64,000 bases of DNA from Crocodylus rhombifer (GCA_038503035.1 JAVSML010024609.1:454591-518590), one strand, 5' to 3'; positions 1 through 11,613 are shown, numbered from the stretch's first letter. Translations and numbers: made by a program. The notes: generated from the letters alone by a model not told the origin.

Positions 1-39
1 TTGGCACATTTTCACCTATCAAGAACCTGACCTCTGCTT

Positions 40-300
40 GTCATTTGGTGGATCATTTTCTTGGTAAGACTGCATCGCACATGCCATGTTTGTCGCCTTT
101 GAGGATAAATTTCTTGCAGTTGTTTGTAGCAATAATCTTATCCTGGACGGCATGCACAAGGCCCTCCACTTCAAAGAGCTCTGAGTCTCAACCAAGAGGT
201 TGAGTGCTGGGGCTTGACTTGGCACCAGGGTATGGAAATGAATTTTCCAAGTAGTGCCTTGCACTGCCAATCATCTATTTGCTTCTGAGGCGATATTATA
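40..300 (-). mobile_element. Possible relic of a non-LTR retrotransposon pol C-terminus
   Basis: Read on the minus strand, one frame over about 190-60 gives a run containing EGLVHAVQDKIIATNN followed by CKKFILK. This resembles the segment before the C-terminal zinc knuckle of a widespread vertebrate and invertebrate non-LTR retrotransposon protein class (pattern 'ETEG-L--A-QDQ---T-NY-K-IL'). Upstream, around 300-230, another frame gives NIASEANR, which fits the stretch that normally precedes it. The frame changes and stops show it is dead. The family name is not certain; it is not CR1. The match is from memory of the family pattern, not a search. Confidence 0.4.
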
Positions 301-657
301 TTTCTCCAGGTTCATGACATATATTGGTGCATGAGCAAGACATGGTGGGCCATTTATGGCCTAGTGAAGTCTGCTGCTTTATAAAAGAGAGTAGTTCTTG
401 TCATCCACAGGAGCATCATTTTTAGAATGAGTGCAATGGTTCAGTCCATTTCCAGTATTCTTAAAGCTTTAACAGTCCATTTTAATACAGCACCATTCTT
501 GGACAGCATGTATGATTATGATTCTTGCATTAAAATTTCATGTTAAGTAGAGTGCTTTCTATAGAACTGTATCAGATATCTACAGATTCCTGTTGGCTTC
601 CCCGGCATTGAATTTTGCAAGTATTTTCCATAAGGGAATGAGTGCACCATTCAGTAG
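301..657. other. No gene seen
   Basis: AT-rich stretch between the retrotransposon relic and the hAT MITE. It may be a continuation of the relic, but no readable frame is visible. Confidence 0.5.
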
Positions 658-665
658 CTATAAGC

Positions 666-1134
666 CAGTGGTTCTCAGTCAGCCCTTTTAGATTCATGGC
701 ACCCATCCATAAGTGTTTTGTATTTGGCTACACCTCGTTTGAAAGCCACTGTTGTGCTGTCTCAACTTACCTCATTGGTTCTCAACAGCAGTGCTGCCAC
801 CAGTGGCTGTAGCCAGGTTGGGCTGCCCTGGGTGTCTTTACGTGGAGCCAGGATGGGTTGGGGTAGGAGCCTACAGTCCTGCCTGTGTTAGAGGTATATA
901 ATAAACCTAAAGCAGGCAGTACATGCTGCAGTCCTTCTCTGTCCAACCCCCACACTTCTCTTGGAGATAGAGGCACATTGGCAGGAGCGTGCAGGTCATC
1001 CTTGCTGCAGCCCTTCCTAGCCCGGCTTAGCAGAAGCTGCTTGGGGAAGCTTCAGCTGACTGCAGTAGTAGTGATGGCACCTGTGCTGTGGCACCCTTGA
1101 AAGGCTCTTCCAGTACTCCAGTTGAGAATCACTG
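666..1134. mobile_element. hAT-type MITE with 8-bp target-site duplication
   Basis: The element starts CAGTGGTTCTCA and ends TGAGAATCACTG, an imperfect terminal inverted repeat of about 12 bp. It is flanked by a perfect 8-bp direct repeat CTATAAGC at 658-665 and 1135-1142, the hallmark of hAT transposition. At 469 bp it carries no transposase frame, so it is a non-autonomous element. A second TTGGTTCTCAACAG motif at about 776 suggests an internal copy of the terminal sequence. The same terminal family recurs at 53522-53816. Confidence 0.9.
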
Positions 1135-1142
1135 CTATAAGC

Positions 1143-1814
1143 CATTCTGCTTATGTGGAGGTTAAGTTGGAGTTGGATTTTGTGGGAGCTAAAGAAATCT
1201 GCATGAGACTAAGACTCCTTTTGCTCAGGTCTTACATAATAAGACTTGGCCTTGTACTGGGATAGAGAGAGGGGTTATACCATTGTGCAGACCTTTACTA
1301 ATGGATCCATTAGTATTGCCTGCTCTGGCAAAATCTCTCCCTAGGGCAAAATCCCTCCTTATGAAGTATCTTCAGCAGTATCTGTTCTGTAGAAAGAGTT
1401 GAAAGACAGCTTTGTTTATTTCTGGTTTTGCTTTCTGTAGAGTATTTGTTGCCTTGTACTTACAGTGGTCCTGCCATGTAATACAGTATCTCTCTGGACA
1501 GGTCTGCATGGGCTCAGTCCTGTGCTCTGGCGTGCTGCCATGAAGCATTCTCTGCTCTGTCGGTCCTGCTCGCCACGTATGCCAAATCCCAGAACGGAGG
1601 CAGCGTAACGCCTGTTAGCAGCACTGCGCATGTGCCAAGAAGCATGCCGGAGACAGCACATAAGACCACTGCTGGGATGAGCACTCTGAAGAGGCTACGT
1701 TGTCTCCTTTCTGGGAGTCAGTGACTGTAGAGCAGGGATGTGCTTCACGGTGGTCATCGTGGGCATGGCTATGGGGCAGTGCAGACATGCATTTTGTGAC
1801 TGCTTGTGCCCCAT
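1143..1814. other. No gene seen
   Basis: Mixed-composition DNA with no convincing coding frame or repeat that I recognise. Confidence 0.5.
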
Positions 1815-1965
1815 TTGTATTCTTTACCACTTCAGTTTTTTTATTAGTAAAATAGGGAATGCAGTATTTTCTCACCTCCTTCATGGGGCAGGGGGTGACT
1901 GTCAGAATTCATTTGTGCATGAATATTTGTAACGCCCTTTGTAGAAAAGCAGTGTGTTATAAATG
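1815..1965 (+). mobile_element. MIR-like SINE relic, 3' part
   Basis: The order of motifs follows the 3' half of MIR/CORE SINEs: a 'cagttt...taaaatagggaa' segment, then 'tcacctcctt...ggg', then 'tgaatatttgtaacgccctttg'. It is diverged and lacks the tRNA-like head. Identification rests on the motif order only. Confidence 0.55.
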
Positions 1966-2514
1966 CTACAGCCTGTTTACTGGAGCTGTGTATTTTTCAT
2001 ACTCCCACTTTGCCTCAAAAACCTGCATACATATGATCTTCCTTGGCTGGATAATAATTCTGATTTATCTGCTTCACAAGGCTTTTTATAGAACAAATGA
2101 AAAAGTGCTGTCATACCTGCTTCTTTTTCCTTTTCTTCCTTTTTCTTTTCTTTTTGATGACTGAAGGTCTAGGGAACCGGGAAAGTTAATCCCTGGAATA
2201 TCTACTCCTCAGATGTACGCAGATTGTAAAACATAAGCTTAATAGCATTTTTAGAAACTAACACAGGAGTCAGCAAAAATCTGCAGACGGCATCATGAAA
2301 CAGGCCGAAATCTCTGACTCACACCAGCAGCGTGGGTTACTGGCACTGCTTTTGCTACATCCCCATCATTGCCCCTGATGAGAACAACAGTGGGCCAGAT
2401 TTTTGGAAATAATGAGCACAAACAATTCTCGATGCAGTCGGTGGAAGCTGCAGGTGCTCATTTGAAAACTGGGCTGTGATTGTGTTGGAAGCATTGTCTA
2501 ATAAGAGTGGACTG
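1966..2514. other. No gene seen
   Basis: AT-rich; contains a pyrimidine-rich run around 2120-2155. Nothing else noted. Confidence 0.5.
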
Positions 2515-2715
2515 GAAAGAAGCGATTAGCATGGTAGCCTGGCACTCAGAAGAGCTGGGTTCCCTTCCCTTTTCTGCTGTCCATTTCTGATGTGACATTG
2601 GACAAGTCACTTAATAACTTTGTGCCTTGGTTTCCCCATGTGTAAAACAGGGATCAGTTGCACCCTACCTTTCCAGATTGCTGTCTGAATAAATACACTT
2701 CTTATTTCATGATGA
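2515..2715 (+). mobile_element. MIR SINE relic, nearly full length
   Basis: Shows a tRNA-derived head with a box-B-like 'agctgggttccc', then the core 'gtgacattggacaagtcac' and the 3' part 'ccttggtttccccatgtgt' followed by 'aaaacaggga'. This matches the order of a sense MIR. The copy is diverged, consistent with an ancient insertion. Confidence 0.75.
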
Positions 2716-3725
2716 ACAAGTGCTGGGCTAGAAGGTATTAAGGACAGAGGTGCTTACTGAAATTACTTTCTAATCCTTTTATGCATCCGTATGTGTGCAT
2801 GTTGGGAAGGTGGAGTGTATTAGGTGGGATGGTTTTATTTCCCACCATGAATTAATCCCATGACTAACAAGTATTACCTGGTAACCACTGAAGCAGTAAG
2901 ATTTCAAGTGCAAGTAACAGGTCTCTTCACAGCAATTATTTTTATGTTCACAACAAAAGGAAATTTGTATAATCCTTACACCTTCAATATTTTACCTGCA
3001 AAGCCACTTTTCCTTCTATGACATCTTGTTGAATTTTGCTCTTCTTTTATTTTGCAGAAATCCTAGCTAATGCAAGTGGATGGGTCAGCTGTAGAAAGGC
3101 TCATTAATATTTGCAGGAGAGTACAATAAGCTATTGGTGCAAGGACAAAGTCTGCTCTTTTACTGGTAAAACCAAAAGCAGAATCTGGCTCTTGTGGCTA
3201 AATTAATCCCTGTTGTGATGTGAGTGGAGTTATGGGAGGGATATACTTGGCCTGTTGTACAATAGAAGGTATGGTTACTTCCTATTTTAAATGCCCAAAG
3301 CAATAATTTGGTACCAGATTTTGATCTTTCTTACATCAGTTTAAGTCAGGAATAATTGTCCTGAAGCAAATGGAGTTGTACTGATGAACAGGAGAGTAAA
3401 GTCACATAAATCCAAAGCTCAAGGATGAATCCACGTTAATCAGTTTCTTATTATGCATGTGCAGGTATAATCCCAAGGGAATGAGTTATCACTGTCAGGG
3501 ACTGATTGTGTGTAATACATGCTCATATTAGCCTATGCAAAGGGGAATAGTTACCTATCACAAGGGAAACCAGGCATGATATCAGATACAGTGATTCATT
3601 TTCCCTTAAACGATCAGCCCTGACACCATTTCATTGTCTAAGCCCAGCTGAGCAAGTGTCCATGTAAAAGAGGACTCTTTAGTGCCCTATAAAGGCTGGC
3701 AAATTGTTTCTTCAGACGGGCAAGA
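2716..3725. other. No gene seen
   Basis: About 1 kb of AT-rich unique-looking DNA. No frame or repeat recognised. Confidence 0.5.
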
Positions 3726-3783
3726 ATTGTGTGTGTGTGCTTATTCATATATTGTGTGTGTGTGCGTGTGTGTATGCATGTGC
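3726..3783. repeat. (TG)n microsatellite, interrupted
   Basis: Two TG runs separated by a short AT-rich interruption (cttattcatatat), ending in TATGCATGTGC. Confidence 0.9.
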
Positions 3784-5104
3784 ATCCCTTCCTTAAAATT
3801 CTGCCAAGTATCTAACATTGTGCAGTCTAAAACATAAGTTGCTTTCATACATTCCCTTTATTTTTTTCTTTCCTTAAGCAATTAGTTCTGGAGCTCAACA
3901 TTGAATTTCAGCTAGGCCAGAGATGATAGAAGTCATTAGTTTTAACCCCTCATTATGCAGACCTGATTACTTGGTTCACATTGTAGTATAAAATCTTGAT
4001 TTTCAGGTAATTATATTTAAATTCTGCAAGACATTTAAAGCAACAATATCTCTTGTATTAAAAATTTGGGGTTTTTTTCAATCAAATGTGAAAGGAACAA
4101 GTTACCTTGTGTTTCTCAGTCTAACTTGAAAGAATGCCAAGTTATTTAATGGATGGATGGTGTAAGGTGTAGGTAGGAAGCGTTGTTACCTGGGTGAGCT
4201 CTGGGGGCTGGGAGTCACACTGCTGACTTTCTGTGCAGTGTTCGGTAGGTCGTGGTGGGCTCGGTCCTGGCTATGCTAAGCACTCTAAACTTCCATGAAT
4301 TATCACAGCAGTGGACCAAAGGTATGCAGCACCTTAAAGGATTAACTCCCTAGTTAATCCTGGCCTCAGCACAGAGGAGCAATGGGCCAGTACTTCACTG
4401 TCTATGGTAGTGTACTCCCACCACACTGTACATCTCCTGCTTCAGGGCTAGCCCCAGCAATGGGCAGGGCAGAGCAGTGGCAGTGGAGCAGGAGAAGCTG
4501 CTGGTGGTTTGTTACTACTGGGTGAGATGTCATCTCCTCCTGTTTTTGCCCCTGACATGCAAGTTGAGAAAATAACCATTTTTCTGCGGCAAAAAGGAGG
4601 GATGATGTCTCCTTCAGCAGCATCAAATCTGCAGCTGCTGCTCCTCGTACATGCTGCTGCTGCTTTGCCCTCCTCGTGGCCAGAGCTGAAGATGGTGTAG
4701 AGAAGGTGCAGTGGCAGGGGAAGGGATGGGAGGGTGAGGTTCCCCCCAACTCCGTTCTGACGCCTCTCTGCCTCAGGTAGCACTTACGTCCCACTCACCC
4801 ACCCATCATTACACTATTGCCTTAGTCTATACCTACATGCCTATTTAGACTTCTGCTAAATTGGATGCATCTCCTCTGGTATGACTGCATCTGCAGTAGG
4901 AACATTTTGCTGTATGGGAGTATCCTGGTACTCAGTCCAGTCTAACCATAGTATCAAGTTAGATCCTGAGCATATACCTGGCAGTTGCTTACAAGTTACA
5001 TGCCAAGTTTTTGTTTCAGCCTTAAGAAGGAATACAGGAATCAATGAGAGGGATTTAAATAGACTGGTACATCAACCCCTAGATTAAGGTATCTTTAATA
5101 CAAT
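3784..5104. other. No gene seen; GC-rich patch 4370-4800
   Basis: The first 400 bases are AT-rich. The segment 4370-4800 is richer in G and C with many CTG/CAG steps; overlapping open frames there on the minus strand, up to 130 codons, look compositional rather than coding. 4800-5100 holds nothing I recognise. Confidence 0.45.
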
Positions 5105-6023
5105 AAATATAGGATCATAGGAAAGTAAGGCTGGAGGGGATATGATCATCTAATACAGCACCTTGTTCCAGGAAGGATCATCCTTGACTAACCCACCCCA
5201 GCCAAATGTTTCCATCCCTGGAAAATATCCAGGGGTTGGAGGGTCCACAACTTCTCTAAGTAGCCTGTTCCAATGCTTGATGGCCGTAATGGTCAGAAGG
5301 TGCCGCCTAAATCCAACCTAAATTTCCTTTGTTGCAGCTTGAGGCTATTGCTCCTAGTTCTGTCCCCTTCAGCTGCAGAGAACAGTCTGTATTATTAAGA
5401 GATTGAATAATACTGGACCCAGGACACCGTGGGGTTCCCCATCCCAACTAGACATTAACCCATTGAGAACTACTCATTGAGCATAATGATCCAGGCAGTT
5501 ACATATTTTCCTTAAAATATTTTTGTCTAGTTTGAATTTCCTTTACTTGTTAATAGGAATATCATGGAAGACGGTGTTAAAATCCTTGATGTAGTCTAGG
5601 TATATTACATCCACGGTTTCCACCCCCCCAGCCCTATCCACAGAGTCTGTCACTTTATCATAGAAAAAAGTCAAGTTGGTCAGGTATGACTTGCTCTTGG
5701 TGAATCTGTGCTAGCCATTTCTTATCACATTGTTCTCTTCTTAGGTGCTTCCTAGTAGATTCCTTGAGGATTTGCTCCATGATTGTTCCAGGTATCAAGG
5801 CCAGGCTGACTGGTCTGTAATTCGATGGATCCTCCTTCTTCCTTTCTTAAAGGTGGATACCATGCATGCCTTTTTCCAGTTACCCAGGACCTCACTCAGC
5901 TTCTGAAAGAGGATAGCTAATGGGTCAGAAATTACTTCAGCCAATTACTTCAGTACCCTAGACTGCATCCAATCCAGCCCTGCCAGCTTGAAAGCCTCTA
6001 GCTTTACTAAGTGATCTCTAATG
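5105..6023 (-). mobile_element. CR1 LINE, 3' half (RT end and 3' UTR)
   Basis: The plus strand begins with the complement of a CR1 3' tail ('atcataggaaagtaaggctgg', then 'tctaatacagcacc'), so the element lies on the minus strand with its 3' end at about 5105. Further in, the minus strand encodes scraps of the CR1 reverse transcriptase, including LDWMQSRVLK near 5945-5980, matching the 'GPDGIHPRVLKELA' region of the family. Many stops and frame changes show it is inactive. It continues at 7012 after an inserted hAT element. Confidence 0.85.
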
Positions 6024-7011
6024 CAGGGGTGTGCAAAATATGGTCCATCGACTGCATCTGGCCCGCCAAGTGATTCCACCTGGCCCAGGTGCAGGGTGCA
6101 GCCCGGGCCATGGCATGTGTGGTTCGTTCTGCTGCTCCTGGGGGCAGAGGTGGTGCCTGGTGCAGCCCACTCTATCCCCATGCACGTTCTCAGGCACCCC
6201 AGGAACTATAGTTTGTGGAGTGGAGGAGTGGGTGGCACGGTGGCTAGACTTGGCTTCCTGGTGGCAACCCCCTCTGCCCAGGAGCAGGTGCATGCCCCGG
6301 TCTCACTATTGCTGCTGCTGGACCCTGGCCCTGCTGCGCAGGCACCCTGGGCTCACCTGCCACACACCCACCACCATAGGTGCTGAATGGAGTGGGAGGG
6401 GTGGTGGAAACCAGCTTGAGACCCCTGGGGATGGGGTCTTAGGTAGACAGGGAGCAGCATCTGGGAGTGGGATAGGTGGATGGGGCCAGGGCTGGGATGA
6501 TGGAGGGGTGACAGTGTGAGCTGGGGCGTAGCCATGATTCGCTCCCTGGATGTCCCAGCCTGCTGAACCAGCACCTTTTTGCAGGGACGTGCAGGAAGTA
6601 GATTGCAGCTCTGCCCTGGGCCCCAGCCCTATGCTGTTACCATCCCATAATTCTGGCTCTGTCTACCCATCTCACTCCTGGATGCCGTTTCCTGCCCACC
6701 TGCAGTCCCATCCCATCTGCATGGCTGAGCACGTCCTGCCTGTGGCAGGGCTCGGGCCATTCTCTGTAGAGACTCTTGCCTACTCTTTCTGGCACCTCCA
6801 GTACTGGGTGCAGGACAGACAGGCCCATGGCCAGGTACGAGAAACTGCTGTATCCCCAAGCCATCCCTTTTCTCTCCTTCTCCTCCTGCTGTGGAGTGTA
6901 AACAGCTGCAACAGGGCTGAGGCCTGATCAGCCCCCTGCATCCCCACTCTGGCCCTCGAGCTTACCAGTACTCCTTAAGTGGCCCTCTACCCAAATAATT
7001 GCCCACCCCTG
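6024..7011. mobile_element. hAT-type element inserted into CR1
   Basis: Starts CAGGGGTGTGCAAAATATGG and ends TAATTGCCCACCCCTG, an inverted terminal repeat of the CAGGGGTGGGCAA type. Left flank is CTCTAATG (6016-6023); the right flank reads CTCTGACC, which fits an 8-bp duplication with a 3-base loss in the right copy. The 988-bp interior is GC-rich. Its open frames (162 codons on plus at 6031-6519, 125 at 6550-6927) show no transposase-like sequence, so the element is probably non-autonomous. It shares its terminal family with 11443-11613. Confidence 0.8.
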
Positions 7012-7735
7012 CTCTGACCATTTTTGTCACTAATATAAGCTGTTTATCTCCTTCCCTTTTTTCTTCCTTTTTTTGCATCACCTGGTAGTTTCCCCTGTTT
7101 GTGAACACTGACCTTAAAAAAAAAAAAAAAAAAAAAAAAAAAGTATTACATACATACCCCCCTGTACCCACTATGCATCGCCACTGCTCACCTTTTGTGG
7201 ATTCCTTTTTGAGTTTCAGCTCCTTGAAGAGGTTTGTTGTCAAGCCAGGCTGATGTCCTGTTGCATCTTCCATTCTTCTGTTGGCTCAGGATAGCTTGTT
7301 CCTGTGCCTTTATAAGGATCTCCTTTCAAAGTAAAGCCAACTTTCCCTGGATTCCTTCTCCCCTCTAACGTGCCCCCAACAGGATCCTGCCCACCAATTT
7401 GGTGGCTGTAGTCTGCTTTTCTGAAGGCTAGGGTCTTTTTCTTTTGCTCTTCTTTATTCCTCCTCTGCTTAAGGTCTTTAACTGTATCAATTCAAAACCA
7501 CTGTCACCCAAGTTCACATTTTCAACCAGTTATTTCCTGGTTGTGAGCCGTAATTTAAAAAAATGCTTCCCCCCAAGTTGGCCTCTCTACCATCTCTATC
7601 AAAGTTATCCCCAGCATACTCCAAAAATTTGCTGGACTTCAGGTGCATTGCTATGTTTCTCTACAAGCAGACATACCAATAAAATTTAAGCCCCCCATGA
7701 GAACCAGGTTCCGTGATTTGGAAGTTCTATCAGTT
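7012..7735 (-). mobile_element. CR1 LINE, 5' portion (endonuclease end and linker)
   Basis: Continuation of the CR1 copy interrupted at 6023. About 7700-7320 is the complement of the CR1 endonuclease C-terminal region ('cccccatgagaaccaggttc'). At 7280-7180 the minus strand reads through the endonuclease-RT linker, with LTTNLFKELKLKKE similar to the family's 'LLEELRHKKEVYKRW'. Endonuclease, linker, RT and 3' tail are therefore colinear on the minus strand, so the two halves were one insertion. The poly-A run at 7116-7142 sits inside the linker. Confidence 0.8.
7116..7142. repeat. 27-base poly-A tract
   Basis: Uninterrupted run of 27 A residues inside the antisense CR1 linker. It is not at an element end, so it is more likely an expanded homopolymer than a retroposon tail. 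Confidence 0.95.
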
Positions 7736-7853
7736 TAAATTGTGTGTGTGTATGTATGTGTGTGTATAATATATATACATATGCACTGCATGCACACACA
7801 CGTACGTGTGTATAAATGTGTGCATGCATGTATTTATACATATTTTAAACTGA
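7730..7853. repeat. Palindromic TG/CA microsatellite
   Basis: TCAGTTTAAA at 7730-7739 is exactly complementary to TTTAAACTGA at 7844-7853. Between them lie TG repeats, a TATATA centre and CA/CG-rich alternating purine-pyrimidine sequence, so the whole segment could fold into an imperfect hairpin or adopt Z-DNA. Confidence 0.85.
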
Positions 7854-7870
7854 CAACTTTTCAAATATAC

Positions 7871-7933
7871 ATCTTTTATGTTTAGGGGTGTTTATGTTTA
7901 TATATGTATATATATCTTTTATGTTTAGGGGTG
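7871..7933. repeat. 20-bp exact direct repeat
   Basis: ATCTTTTATGTTTAGGGGTG occurs at 7871-7890 and again at 7914-7933, separated by a TATA-rich spacer. Probably a slippage duplication next to the microsatellite. Confidence 0.95.
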
Positions 7934-9409
7934 ATGTACCTAAAGGACAATTTTAAGATTTTTAAGTAAAATGTGTGTTTAAGATAAACATCCTTCTGCA
8001 TTAATATGTCACATAGACCTATCAGGAAGGACAAATATTTGAGCAGAAGTTCACAGAGGGCAGGCTTAATGGCAAGAACACAAAACAATCCAGAAAGATG
8101 ACAGTTTATCATCTGGGTTAAGCTGACATGGTAGCATGATAGGCTAGAACAGCAGCATTGAAAAGGAACACAGACAAAAAAGAAATTATTGTCAGAAAAC
8201 TATGTTAACATTACAGTTTTTGGAGGAGAGAGTTGTATAGTATAGTAATGAAGTGTGAGGAATAAAGACAGACTATCCAAATGGAAGCAGGGAGGAAGTA
8301 AAGCAGCGGTAAGGACTAGAAAACAAGGGTGACGTCATGTAATAGACACTCAGATGACACAGGATAGTGAAATTCAAGAGTAGAGATGGTTTCTTTGGTT
8401 GGTTGTTTGGTTTTATTTTTGGGGGGGTTTTGGTTGTTTTTTAACTGTCCTTTCTCAGTATTTTGCTGGTCAGTCCCTTGATTCTTGTTTTGTATTTTTG
8501 TGCACGTAAATTTATTTCCTACCAACTAAAGAACAATAATATTGGCTAGATATGTAGACTTCTCTGCTAGTAATTTTCTTTGATTGGCTGAATCACTTTT
8601 ATGCACAACTGGGATGCTCCTTAGCTCTTATACTAAGCTACGTGTCTGTAGATTCTTTTCTTGTTAACTGTGGACAGATTTCCATTAGTTATCATCACAA
8701 AAACACCAACTTCTTTTCTACCAATAAGTTAAGCCAGAATTTCAACAGGCTTCCCCTGAAGAAACGTGCCGTATTTTTATGCAGTAAACCATTATTTAGT
8801 TCACCATGAGCTAAATTCCCATACTGTGACTCATGTAACTGATGTAGATGGGACTATTTATGGAATGAAATAATACCCACCACAAGAAATTGTATTAGGA
8901 CAATTATATGATCACTGGGGATCAATTGGTTTATGCAATACCATATGGAAAAAAATACAGAGTGCTTTATGTAAAGATCATATTAAAAAAATGAGGACAT
9001 CAGAAGCCAAATGCTCCCATGGACTGTGAGTAAGCACAATTTTCTTTCTGTCCTATTTCTGATTTCCTGGCTAGTCTTCTAGGGTGCTTATAGACATGCT
9101 GTGAGGCTGATCTGATGTGCTGTAATTACTGCATGTTGGAGCAGATTTCCTCCGTGTCTTATATATCAGCAACCCCGCACTTCCAAACGATGGCAGGAGC
9201 ACTTGAAGTATAGCTTGTCGAACAAACACTTGAACTAAAGCTCTTGGAGCCTCTCTAATTAAAGCGCTCCCCTACCCCACCTCTGGAGCATGTGTAAAAG
9301 TACCCGTAGAGACAGGGATAATTATCAGTATTGTATATTATTTGGTTTGCTGGAGGGCCTAGTGTCCCTGCTTGAAATCAGGTCCTTATTTGACTAGGAG
9401 CTATAGATA
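7934..9409. other. No gene seen
   Basis: AT-rich, unique-looking DNA. A TTGG/T-rich low-complexity run lies at about 8390-8445. No convincing frame. Confidence 0.5.
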
Positions 9410-9600
9410 GAGAAATGTCAGCTGAAGAATTTATGGTCTAAATGAACAAGAGAAGACAGAGTGGGAGCAGGAATACAGGCATGGGGAAGTATAGTGCCTT
9501 GCCTAAGGCTACACATTAAAACAGTGGCAGAGCATAACTCAAAACTAGTGCACTCTCTAATGCAGTCACTCCTGTACCTCAGACGGTAGAAGTAAGCATC
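9410..9600 (-). mobile_element. MIR-like SINE relic, antisense
   Basis: The plus strand reads 'gaagaatttatggtctaaat', 'gtgccttgcctaaggctac' and 'acagtggcagagc', the complement of a MIR/CORE-type SINE in the expected order. The tRNA-like head would lie to the right, at about 9580-9600. Confidence 0.65.
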
Positions 9601-11434
9601 TGCTGGTGCTATCAAGGAGCAAGCGGCTAAGTGATGGGGGACAGCTTGTTTTTGTGTATCAAGTATTTTTAAAGGAAAGAAAACCAAGCAAGGAAATAGC
9701 ATGCAAACAAGATTGGGTTAAAATGAAGTTATTTAGGTTGCAAGCCAATCACTTGAAAAATAGGAGATGCTGGATTTTGAGTTGCCTGTTCACTTTTGCT
9801 TATACATGATAATACAGTCTACAGTTATAAGATTATATAATTTTTAGAGGTGCACCAAGTTGCCACAGTATTGGTTGCATAGCAGATTGGCATCGATTAA
9901 AAGGGAAATTTACATTTTTGGCTATTGCCTTTTTTGGTCATTGTAGCCAGTAATTTTCTCTGATTAAATATAATTAATTATGCTTTCTGGCTAGGGTCCC
10001 TCTTGCCTATGGGGCTGGGGCCCCTGGATGCCTGGGTTCCCTTGGGAGACTGCAGGTTACCAAGGTGGGTAGCTTTCCCTGGAAAGGGAATTGAGTAACA
10101 GACACTGTGTTTTTCTGTGCTGAATGACCACTCCACTTCATACAATCCTGGTTTTGTACGTTGTGGCACAGATTACTCCTTAATCTCAGTGGGGGGGTTT
10201 TGCCATGCTCAGCAGGCTGGCATAGGAGTATCTAACTGATGTTTTGTTTTACCTCAACTGGCTGCATTCAGAGACAAAAAGAGGAGCGCTGTGCTTCTCG
10301 CTGGAAGCAGCTTCATCAGGAGTTTGTGTGCATTCTGGAGGGAGCCTTACTCAAAAAACCAAAATAAAATCCAACACAATAAAACAAAAACTAGTTTAAA
10401 GTAGCACTTTCCCTTGCTAGGCTATCCAGGAATATAACTCTAGCTTTTCCGGTCTAAGGCAACTCAGATTTTAAGAGCATAAGTCATAGTTCAAACAAGT
10501 TCAACTAATGATCTTTACTGGGGAAGGAATGCAAGTTGCCACATCCTTTAAAAAACCCCTTCTAGATGTCCATGATAGACTAATAAGTAGAGATTCCCTA
10601 ACTGTTAAAGTGAAATATTTCAAGAGAGACACGTAAAAACATTTCTTTTTCCTTGCAAACTACCAAGTGGAATTTCTCTCTCAATTTGTCTGTCAGTCTT
10701 TCAGTATACATTGTTGTCATGCACAAAGTAGTATGGGCTGTATACTCTGCCTCCTGTTTGTTTTTGTACAGACTTCTGGTTCAGTGCTAATTTGGATAGT
10801 CACCAACTTGGCCTGTTATCACTGTAATTACCATGGACACAAACCCTCATGTGACATTTGTTTCACCTGGGGAAATTGGATAATCAACTAACGAAGGTTT
10901 TCTTGGCTGAAAAATGCTGCCTGTTTTCAGAGGGGAGCAATTACAAACATAACACTTCGTTTCAACTACACCAGATCAACATAGAGCTAGACTTTATAGA
11001 GGTATCTTGTTCTGCCTTGTGTTTGTGGTTCTTTGGCTGATAGCAATGAAGTGAGGTCTGTGCAATAGAGCACAGGGTGCTGGGGACCCTGGTAGTACAT
11101 CGGATATCTTTCAGTCACCCGATTTTTCCTTTTATTTGAAAGCGGTTACTAGCTTGATTCATGTGGGAATCTATATTATAGACACTGGATCAGACAGATG
11201 CACTTTCAGGAAAGACATTAGCAAGGCAAATGCTGTGATGAAGCATCCTGTAGTTTCATGCTTGCTTTGCTAGGAGTCATACAGGCATTTACTTCACTGT
11301 ACAGTCTATCATTTCCAGACTTACGTTTTTCAGGAAAACACTTTTGCATCCCCCAACTGGAGATCATTAAACAGTCCACCTAGAGAATTGCAGGGTGGGA
11401 CTGTGTCCAGATGCCTTGCTCCACTGCAGAGACC
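9601..11434. other. No gene seen
   Basis: About 1.8 kb. 9978-10170 is somewhat GC-rich; the rest is AT-rich. Short open frames (up to 74 codons) look random. Confidence 0.5.
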
Positions 11435-11442
11435 ATATAGGA

Positions 11443-11613
11443 CTGGGGTGAGCAATTATTTTGGGCAGAGGGCTGCTTACTGAGTTTTGGCAAGCCATTG
11501 AGGGCTGCATGACAGGCAGCCCCCGGGCAGATAAATATTAATTTTCTAAATTTTTTAGGGGCCTTTGCAGGTCGGAAAGAATGGCCTGGTGGGCCACATT
11601 TTGCCCACCCCTG
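11443..11613. mobile_element. hAT MITE, 171 bp, with 8-bp target-site duplication
   Basis: Starts CTGGGGTGAGCAATTATTTT and ends CACATTTTGCCCACCCCTG. Perfect 8-bp flanking repeats ATATAGGA at 11435-11442 and 11614-11621. It belongs to the same terminal family as 6024-7011 but is far shorter, so it is an internally deleted derivative. Confidence 0.9.

Noticed and set aside
4402..4794. 130- and 111-codon minus-strand frames
   Set aside because: Overlap each other in two frames over a CTG/CAG-rich patch; Ala/Ser/Leu-rich without recognisable features.
6031..6519. 162-codon plus-strand frame inside the hAT element
   Set aside because: GC-rich interior of a non-autonomous element; no transposase-like motif (no hAT dimerisation block or catalytic pattern visible).
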